A stretch of 56,578 nucleotides of DNA. It comes from a virus. Below the pieces are notes generated by a model. It ran no database searches, was not told the origin of the DNA, and worked only from the letters and a program-made list of their open reading frames with translations. Positions 49,113 through 55,235 of the stretch are shown piece after piece. Made by a program: the position numbers and the translations under genes. The stretch lies in IMG/VR virus record IMGVR_UViG_3300031673_016576, positions 1 through 56,578 of that record, one strand, 5' to 3'. Position 1 is the first letter of the stretch; every line of letters starts with the position of its first letter.

Positions 49113-49538
49113 TCAGTTGTGGGCGGCCTCGTCGCCTCCTGGCCACGGGGTCGCGGTGGATGCGAGGGACCTCTTGCAGATAGGACACCTCCCGCCCAGG
49201 TGACCCTCGACGAGCGGGGTGCTACAGGCACTACACATATAGGGGGCTCCGGCGTGCTCCGGCCTCTCCCACACAGCAACCCACTTCGGGGAGTCGGGGA
49301 GGCGGTCAACGACATAGTGCCCCGCCCTCGTCACTCCCATTAGCGCGGCGAGTTCGCCTGGCGTCTCGGGGTCATGGGGGAAGAATGTCATGCCCCACTC
49401 CTCCGCACCGCATTGCCGTATCTGCAACGCTGGACGGTGGCTAGCGCGTACCTCCCTCACCTCCACCTCTGACACCCGCAGGCCCTCCTCGGGCGGATAC
49501 TTACTCTCTTCACACAACGTATCAGTCTTGTCATCCAT
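49113..49538 (-). CDS. Zinc-ribbon protein, paralogous at C-terminus to the gene at 657, 141 aa
   Basis: ATG at 49538 overlaps the stop of the upstream gene (TGATG), with GGAGGTG before it. The C-terminal 55 residues carry CSAC...CPIC and the shared words WVAVWERPE and LASTATPWPGG, closely matching residues 205-262 of the protein at 657. The N-terminal half differs. Last gene of the leftward operon. Confidence 0.65.
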   Translation of the reverse strand: MDDKTDTLCEESKYPPEEGLRVSEVEVREVRASHRPALQIRQCGAEEWGMTFFPHDPETPGELAALMGVTRAGHYVVDRLPDSPKWVAVWERPEHAGAPYMCSACSTPLVEGHLGGRCPICKRSLASTATPWPGGDEAAHN

Positions 49539-49882
49539 CACTTCACCTCCGATCCCAAGAATCGCAGCGCATTCACCACTCGCCAGTGAACGAGGCTCTG
49601 CATCTCCTTCGCCAGCAAGTCAGGATGCTCTCGTGCTAGACGCTCCCAGTCCATGCCATTCAGTGCGGTTTCGAGAATCAGGAGTTCTCCCTTTGCTTGT
49701 TCGACATCAACGAGCTTCGCTTCCCGTAACACCTCAACGTCTATGAGTGCGAGTGCGGTCTCACATCCCAGCATCTCGCCGCAGTCCTCGCAGTTCATCT
49801 CCCGCTTGCTTTCACAGTCTGCTCGGTCGATGATCAGGACGCGATGTACACGATCCAATCGGTCATACACCACTTCACCCAT
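49538..49882 (-). CDS. Hypothetical protein, 114 aa
   Basis: ATG at 49882. Contains CESKREMNCEDCGEMLGC, a cluster of cysteines that might bind metal, then helices. Lies in the leftward operon between the metallophosphoesterase and the zinc-ribbon gene. Confidence 0.5.
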   Translation of the reverse strand: MGEVVYDRLDRVHRVLIIDRADCESKREMNCEDCGEMLGCETALALIDVEVLREAKLVDVEQAKGELLILETALNGMDWERLAREHPDLLAKEMQSLVHWRVVNALRFLGSEVK

Positions 49883-49924
49883 TCCATCACCATCCTATAT
49901 GATGTGATAACGCGTGTCCGTAGA

Positions 49925-51259
49925 CTACTTCTCCACCCGCAACGCTTCGGGCAAGGTTTGCTGGATGAGCTGGTCGAAGGTTTCTGTCACCGGTGTGTGT
50001 ACCGTGAACTCGCGCACATCTACACGATCATACTTCGGTTTTGGTGAGAGGTAGAGGGGCCACCTGGATGTGAAGCCAATCTTCGGGTTGTGGAAGAGTA
50101 GGCCTTGTGTGGCCTGACTAGCCGCACGCATCTTCCCAATCGAGTACTTCGAACCGGGTACCCAAGTCCCGTTCATAATCCATCCCGGTGTTTCGGCATA
50201 GCGGTGGTGGTGCCCCACGATCACTGAGTCGTACACCAATCCGGTAAGATCGATCCATTCGGCACGCGCCCTATCCAATCCGTAGTAAGGGATGCGGTTC
50301 CATGCTCGAATGTCTTGGCCATGGCTGACCAGATAGTTCCACGGCTCGTCGCGATCTACAGAGGGTTCGGAGAAGGCCACGAATGGGGACCGGCTGAGAT
50401 GCAAGCGGATGTGGGGTTGATCACGTAGCAGGAGCTGTACCATCATGTAGACCATACGATCCGCATTGAACGTGGTCGTCTGTGTTCGGCCATGGTTGCC
50501 ATCGCAGGCAATGATCTCGATCTCCTCGAACAAGGTCCCGCAATGCAGCGCCATGTCGGCAAGAATGTAGGCGGCGAGGGAGATCTGCTCCATGAAGAGA
50601 TCGTCGAGTTCGGCGAACTGCTTGGGATAGATATCTTCACCTGTCGGGAAGTCACCGATCCACGGCATGATGCAGCGCCGAACGTCCACCGCGCTACGTA
50701 CTACGGCGAGGCAGTCGGCAAGATTGGTCTTCCAACGTCTGATCTCGTCGAATAGGATGCTTTTGTTGAACGCGGTGAGTCCTGCTGTTTCCTCTCGGGT
50801 ATGGAACGCGCCGACATGCATGTCCGAAACGATGGGCATGGCAAACTCGGGCAGGCGTTGCTTCGCGTCTTTGACCGGTTTGATGTGGGGGATCTTGATC
50901 GGCTCGAAGCTTTGCAGGCAGGACTGTATGGTATCGACGAAGATCTCTTCCCATGCCGCGGCGCGCCGCGCCTTACGCTCCGCAGCCACTAACTTGCCTT
51001 TGAGTTCTTGTATCGATGGCGGTACGGGAGCTGGTGGCGGTACCGAATCGGCACTCACCAACTCAATTGATGCATCGATCTCCCCAGCCTCGATCATTCG
51101 GGCAAGACGGAACCGTAATGCCGAAACGGTCTTGCATCCCAACACTTTGTAGTAGCGGCGTGCCCACTCCTCGCGTGTGATGTCCTCAGCTACCGGAGGA
51201 TTGGCTTTGTAGGCGCGCCGGATGATCTCGTTCAGAACGGCGTTTGGCTTACCTGACAC
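49925..51259 (-). CDS. Calcineurin-like metallophosphoesterase, 444 aa
   Basis: All family motifs are present in order: VSDMHVGAFH (DxH), WIGDFPTGED (GD), IIACDGNHGR (GNH), LVSHGQD and VGHHHRYA (GHxH). Binds two metal ions and cleaves phosphoester bonds; phage relatives include DNA or nucleotide phosphatases. The N-terminal 130 residues form a helical extension with a coiled coil (LKGKLVAAERKARRAAAWEE) and a possible HTH (GCKTVSALRFRL). Substrate unknown. Confidence 0.88.
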   Translation of the reverse strand: MSGKPNAVLNEIIRRAYKANPPVAEDITREEWARRYYKVLGCKTVSALRFRLARMIEAGEIDASIELVSADSVPPPAPVPPSIQELKGKLVAAERKARRAAAWEEIFVDTIQSCLQSFEPIKIPHIKPVKDAKQRLPEFAMPIVSDMHVGAFHTREETAGLTAFNKSILFDEIRRWKTNLADCLAVVRSAVDVRRCIMPWIGDFPTGEDIYPKQFAELDDLFMEQISLAAYILADMALHCGTLFEEIEIIACDGNHGRTQTTTFNADRMVYMMVQLLLRDQPHIRLHLSRSPFVAFSEPSVDRDEPWNYLVSHGQDIRAWNRIPYYGLDRARAEWIDLTGLVYDSVIVGHHHRYAETPGWIMNGTWVPGSKYSIGKMRAASQATQGLLFHNPKIGFTSRWPLYLSPKPKYDRVDVREFTVHTPVTETFDQLIQQTLPEALRVEK

Positions 51260-51273
51260 ATCTCACCACTCCT

Positions 51274-52260
51274 TCATAACGCTTTCTGATAGGCATCGTA
51301 CAGCAGTTTCCCGGCTCGCTTCCATGTAAAGTTATCTCGGATATGCCGCGCCAGCGACTCGTTGCGACGGGGCCATCGCGACATCGCCACTTCCCAAGCT
51401 GTGCGCGTCGCAACTACATGAGTCTCGGGGTAACCGGCACGTCCGTAGTGGGCGTAGTCGCCGAGGTATTCTTGTATCGCTGGAATGTCTGTGGTCACGA
51501 CCTCACAACCAGTGATGCCAGCTTCGAGGTTGGTCAGACCGGGATTATCGTAGTGTGTGGGTAGGACGCTTACTGCCGCACCGGCGAACCAGTGCATTAT
51601 CTCGCTGTGAGGACGCGCGCCCATAAGATGGATCCAGGGTCGCCCCTCCGCGATCTGTTCACAACGCGCATAGACCGGATGGCGGCAATCGCCGATGCAG
51701 TAGATTGGGAACTTCAGATCTGCGTCAACCATGGCCTGAAGGAACTTATCCTGTGCCTTCCTGTCCTCGTAGCGCGCGGCGAGGATGACATAGGGTTCGT
51801 GTGGTACGACCCCATAGTCGGGTTGTGCTAAGTACCAATCCGCGGGCGCGCCTGTCGGAATCCAGATGCTCTTCGCCTCTAACACATCGGCAGGCAGGCC
51901 GAGATCATAGGCGAGTTCGAATGGTTCGCGATGGATGTTGATGAAGAGGAAACGGGCCTGCAACGCGATCTCGGCACAGCGTTCACGTGAAATGAAAAAG
52001 ATGCCAGGACTGTGGATGGTCTGGATGACCAGCGGTACACCGCGTTCCTTAGCGATCTGAGCGGCTTGATCCGCTTCTTGTAGGATGATGTTGAAGGCGT
52101 GAACCAACTGGAACTGTTCTCGCCGCCAATCGACGTCGTGACAATGGATCACTTCAACATCGGGTGGGAGATGTTGCCGTAACATCTTCCGCTGCGTCTC
52201 ATCGCCGCCCTGATGCGCCCCCTTCTCGTATGGAGTGCGGTTGACGGTCAGTACCCTCAT
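51274..52260 (-). CDS. Glycosyltransferase, GT-B / group 1 type, 328 aa
   Basis: Starts MRVLTVNRTPYEKGAHQGGD (GT-B N-terminal loop) and contains YVILAARYEDRKAQDKFLQA, IHLMGARPHSEIMHWFAGAA and YDNPGLTNLEAGITGCEVVT, the donor-binding E motif. Slightly short for the family. ATG at 52260 overlaps the upstream stop (ATGA). Confidence 0.85.
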   Translation of the reverse strand: MRVLTVNRTPYEKGAHQGGDETQRKMLRQHLPPDVEVIHCHDVDWRREQFQLVHAFNIILQEADQAAQIAKERGVPLVIQTIHSPGIFFISRERCAEIALQARFLFINIHREPFELAYDLGLPADVLEAKSIWIPTGAPADWYLAQPDYGVVPHEPYVILAARYEDRKAQDKFLQAMVDADLKFPIYCIGDCRHPVYARCEQIAEGRPWIHLMGARPHSEIMHWFAGAAVSVLPTHYDNPGLTNLEAGITGCEVVTTDIPAIQEYLGDYAHYGRAGYPETHVVATRTAWEVAMSRWPRRNESLARHIRDNFTWKRAGKLLYDAYQKAL

Positions 52261-53051
52261 ACCATTTCATCTGGCTGATCAAAGAATAGCTCAACAGTGC
52301 CCGTTCTTGGGTTCCTACATCCAACAGTCATACCGCGCCTATCCCCAGTCGCCAGAACTACGCGCTGATACTCCATTGGATCATTGGGTTGTCCGAATTG
52401 GCTCCGCCAATCCCAATATCGGAAGGCCACTTTTCCCGCGTCATTCAGATTTGCGTAGCTATAATCCGCTGGGACATTGCCCTCGTATAGTAGGTAGCGA
52501 CTACTTTCTTTGGCCGAACACCCCGAATCGTTCATCCAGGAGGCTTTTAGACAGCCCCCCAACTTCCGACAATAACGGCGACGGGGTACCAGTACACCGC
52601 TGAGATACGCATCGATTGAACATGTGTAGCAACGCGGAAGTTTGTCCTTGCCGATGGTGGCGGCAATCTGATATTCAATGCCCTTCCCATAGCCAAGACA
52701 CCGCAGCACAGCATATGCAAGGGATGGTGAACGTGCCCTACCAGCCATGCAATGAATCAGCAGTTTGTGTGTCTGTCCGCTCAGGGCACCCAATGCAAAG
52801 TCCAATGCCGACTCTAAGAGTTGGGGGGTCCATGGCATTCTATCATCTTCCAAGTTGATACGATGCAATCGAACGTTGTGTGTCCGCGCCCAAGAGACTT
52901 CGGCGTCTGGCCCATTCTCGTGGCATCTGTCATTGTCATGGAAGAACGCGATGATATAGGTGAATCCTTCATGGACGAGGCGTTCCATATCGCTTTGGTG
53001 GCCGATACAGCCAGAGATCGCAAGTTGCTTTGTGAGTCGGATGATGTTCAT
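52257..53051 (-). CDS. Dual-specificity-type protein phosphatase with C-terminal domain, 264 aa
   Basis: Residues 1-145 form a cysteine phosphatase: the signature HCMAGRARS (HCx5RS) near residue 100 and an upstream acidic loop INLEDDRMPW. The remaining 120 residues have several cysteines (CYTCS, YCRKLGGCLKASW) and no recognised fold. It could remove phosphate from host proteins or from nucleotide or sugar phosphates; lying between glycosyltransferases makes the latter possible. Confidence 0.75.
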   Translation of the reverse strand: MNIIRLTKQLAISGCIGHQSDMERLVHEGFTYIIAFFHDNDRCHENGPDAEVSWARTHNVRLHRINLEDDRMPWTPQLLESALDFALGALSGQTHKLLIHCMAGRARSPSLAYAVLRCLGYGKGIEYQIAATIGKDKLPRCYTCSIDAYLSGVLVPRRRYCRKLGGCLKASWMNDSGCSAKESSRYLLYEGNVPADYSYANLNDAGKVAFRYWDWRSQFGQPNDPMEYQRVVLATGDRRGMTVGCRNPRTGTVELFFDQPDEMV

Positions 53052-53104
53052 CTAGCCTCGGTGCGCGCCTTTCTCGAATGGTGGACGATTGATAGTCAGG
53101 ACTT

Positions 53105-53689
53105 TCATGGCTGAAGACGCTCCCTTACACGTTGGAGTCGACGCCGCGTCTTACGCAGCACACGGTACAAGGCGGGATCCTTGGTTATTTCCTCGCCTGC
53201 CAACAAGCGCCCCAACGCATCCAATTCGATGTCTGTGAGATGTGCCTTGATGAAGATCTCCTCCAAAGCTATCCTGTCCAGAACTACCCGTTCTGGATCT
53301 GCCGAGCCATCAACACACAAGGTTTCGCGCTGGTTCTCATCAAAGTCTTCTAGCGCCACGATCTGCGGGATGCGATCGGTGCGGCTGTCTCGAAAAACTG
53401 AGCTGGGTATTCGTATCAGGAAGGAGTGGCGGAGCCGCCATTTCTGTATCGCTCGTGTTGCAGTCTTTTTCAGATAGGCCCCTTGCTGTGCCATCGGTCG
53501 TGTTGTGTCCAGTCGGTTGCGCACCGCATCCATAATTGCTACGCGGCCCACCTGCGCGAGGTCTTCCTGTTTGTCCCGATCAGTTGTGAGTCTGCGTGCC
53601 TCGCGCTGCAATACCTTGTCGAAGCATGCCAGCCAGTAGTCCAGTACGGCGGGATCGTTGGTGCCGCGCTGTTTCGACTGACCAGCCAA
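53105..53689 (-). CDS. Sigma-70-like (ECF-type) factor, 194 aa
   Basis: TTG at 53689 follows the stop of the upstream gene by 0 nt, with GGTGAG before it, so it is coupled. Region 2 is visible as KQEDLAQVGRVAIMDAV plus the aromatic/basic KTATRAIQKWRLRHS; region 4 is a basic C-terminal helical segment (LYRVLRKTRRRLQRV) with the preceding LTDIELDALGRLLAG. It may direct RNA polymerase to late phage promoters. Confidence 0.7.
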   Translation of the reverse strand: MAGQSKQRGTNDPAVLDYWLACFDKVLQREARRLTTDRDKQEDLAQVGRVAIMDAVRNRLDTTRPMAQQGAYLKKTATRAIQKWRLRHSFLIRIPSSVFRDSRTDRIPQIVALEDFDENQRETLCVDGSADPERVVLDRIALEEIFIKAHLTDIELDALGRLLAGEEITKDPALYRVLRKTRRRLQRVRERLQP

Positions 53690-54580
53690 TCAGAACTCAC
53701 CGCCATCCTTCCACTTCGTGGTGTAGTCAGCACCTACGGTAACTGGCAGTCGGGCCTGCCAACGCCCCCGCCAACGGTTGTAGTTGAGCGTATACATCAA
53801 CTGATCGTAGTTCAGAAGGCCGGCCGGGAGCTCTCTGATGCCCAACCCTTCGGCGACTGCACGCGCCTGATCACCATAGGCAGGTTGGGAACCGGCCGCA
53901 CCTCCACCATGGTCGGCTCGAATCGGTAAGGTGCGGATGTGCCATCCCGCTGCCAACCACGCACAGCAGACCTCGCGGTCGTACCAGTGATGGAGGCCGG
54001 GATAGTCCTGATCGAGAAGAGTTGGGATTGTGTCGGTACGATAGAAGATGCCGCAGCCGTCAAGAGTAGCCGAAGCCATTCCGTCATCAGGTGTCCACGC
54101 GCCATGGATGCGCCATATCTCACCGGTTCCGTTGCCCCCCCATTGCTTACCAATCAGACGGGAGTGGGTACCGATACGCCCCCCATCCGGTGCCAGTCCG
54201 AACGCACCGACTAAACCGGCAAGGCCCAGCTTCGCATCTTCCTCGAAGGCGTGTGCGATACAAAGATCCCATCCGACATCCCAGATCAAGACATCGTAAT
54301 GGATGAAGGCGAGGATGTCGGCATCGGTGTAGTCGGCGGCGTATCGGATCGACTCGAAAACGCCCAAGCTTTGATCCGGCACGAAGTAGCGGGTGTGTCC
54401 CCGGTCTTTCGTGATGGTGCCGCAAAGTCCGGCATGCGTTGTAATCACGTCGAGATCAGGGGTGTTGTCGACAACAATGATCTCGGTGCCCGAATCGGAA
54501 ACTGTCCGCACGACCTGAGCAAGACATGCCTCAAGTAGGTCTGTTCGACCAAGTACTGGAATCGCGACTGCGACCCTCAT
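53690..54580 (-). CDS. Glycosyltransferase family 2, 296 aa
   Basis: First gene of the leftward operon. GT-A features: VAVAIPVLGRTDLLEACLAQ, IIVVDNTPD, FESIRYAADYTDADILAFIH with the DxL strand, and a WYDRE acceptor-base-like pair. ATG at 54580 follows GGGGTGAG. Promoter at 54620-54648. Confidence 0.82.
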   Translation of the reverse strand: MRVAVAIPVLGRTDLLEACLAQVVRTVSDSGTEIIVVDNTPDLDVITTHAGLCGTITKDRGHTRYFVPDQSLGVFESIRYAADYTDADILAFIHYDVLIWDVGWDLCIAHAFEEDAKLGLAGLVGAFGLAPDGGRIGTHSRLIGKQWGGNGTGEIWRIHGAWTPDDGMASATLDGCGIFYRTDTIPTLLDQDYPGLHHWYDREVCCAWLAAGWHIRTLPIRADHGGGAAGSQPAYGDQARAVAEGLGIRELPAGLLNYDQLMYTLNYNRWRGRWQARLPVTVGADYTTKWKDGGEF

Positions 54581-54619
54581 CTAGTCTCACCCCGATGTAT
54601 CCCACCAACAATCTACTAT

Positions 54620-54648
54620 AGTATACCACAGTACCTACGGGTTGTCAT
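54620..54648 (-). promoter_or_regulatory. Promoter of the leftward operon (possible crRNA target)
   Basis: On the minus strand: ATGACA (54648-54643), 17 nt, TATACT (54625-54620). The region 54614-54630 matches the reverse complement of the 19-nt terminal CRISPR spacer (54730-54748) at 16 of 17 positions. Transcription would run into the glycosyltransferase at 54580. Confidence 0.75.
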
Positions 54649-54701
54649 CTTTGCATGCCTAGATCCTACCCATAATCGAAGATTTGAGGCGAAAGCTTCG
54701 A

Positions 54702-55079
54702 CCAGCATCCTCGCGCGCGTAGGAGTGACTGTGTGGTATACCATAGTAATCGTGCCCTCGCGCGCGTGGAAGTAACCAACAGTAAGGCGGCAACGGAACC
54801 GGCGAGGTCGTCGTGCCCTCGCGCGCGTGGAGGTAACGTGTGGCGCGTTGGGTTTCTGTGGTTTGCTGGTCGTGCCCTCGCGCGCGTGGGAGTAACGGCC
54901 AATATCCTACCCATCTTAGGCAACACATCGTCGTGCCCTCGCGTGCGTGGAAATAACCGCCCTTGTTTCGTCACTGAAGGCGGTCCAACCGTCGTGCCCT
55001 CGCGCGCGAGGGAGTAACCCGGAGGCCGCCAGGAAGAGGGGGAATCCAGAGGTCGTGCCCTCGCGCGCGAGGGAGTAAC
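54702..55079 (-). CRISPR. CRISPR array: seven 28-nt repeats, six spacers
   Basis: Repeats (plus-strand positions): 55052-55079, 54991-55018, 54930-54957, 54869-54896, 54810-54837, 54749-54776 and a degenerate one at 54702-54729 (20 of 28 matching). In minus-strand reading each starts GTTACTCCC, has a palindromic core (CCCTCGCGCGCGAGGG in the two leader-side copies) and ends GCACGAC. Spacers from the leader side are 33, 33, 33, 31, 33 and 19 nt. Orientation is set by the degenerate end and by the scaffold and effector lying upstream. No cas1 or cas2 is visible. No exact match of the five long spacers was noticed in the window. Confidence 0.93.
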
Positions 55080-55115
55080 ACTGCCATACCTATCGTCCAA
55101 ACATGTTTCATCACA
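55080..55115 (-). promoter_or_regulatory. Leader segment between scaffold and first repeat
   Basis: 36 nt lie between the scaffold homology and the first repeat. They start TGTGATGAAACATG on the minus strand. The length is close to a spacer plus 3 nt, so it could be an old spacer whose repeat was lost, or a leader. No clear promoter is seen in it, so the array may be read from the effector transcript. Confidence 0.45.
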
Positions 55116-55235
55116 ATCTCTACCCTCCCTGCGCGCGCCCCGGCGAGGCCGGGGATTAGGATTTGATCCGCGACCAGCCTTCTCCGGGCTGGTGGCAGGT
55201 CGGGGACCCACGACTATTTAGCCCCCACTCTCAAC
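55116..55235 (-). ncRNA. tracrRNA-like scaffold overlapping the effector gene 3' end
   Basis: The minus-strand RNA begins within the last seven codons of the effector (stop at 55216-55214) and extends to the leader. It has hairpins at 55174-55192 and 55138-55154 and an anti-repeat at 55124-55137 whose CGCGCG and AGGGAG can pair with the 5' half of each repeat. A second copy at 445-564 differs at a single base. This mirrors omegaRNA position in TnpB loci and tracrRNA function in compact type V systems; its function is inferred. Confidence 0.75.

Noticed and set aside
54730-54748. Terminal spacer as a rightward promoter (TATACC with upstream TG).
   Set aside because: No -35 box at 16-18 nt and no rightward gene follows; the promoter-targeting reading fits better, though neither is proved.
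54123-54802. A 14-nt match between the spacer at 54777-54809 and 54123-54136.
   Set aside because: CCGGTTCCGTTGCC is GC-rich and short. A match of this length is expected by chance with appreciable probability, and identity does not extend.
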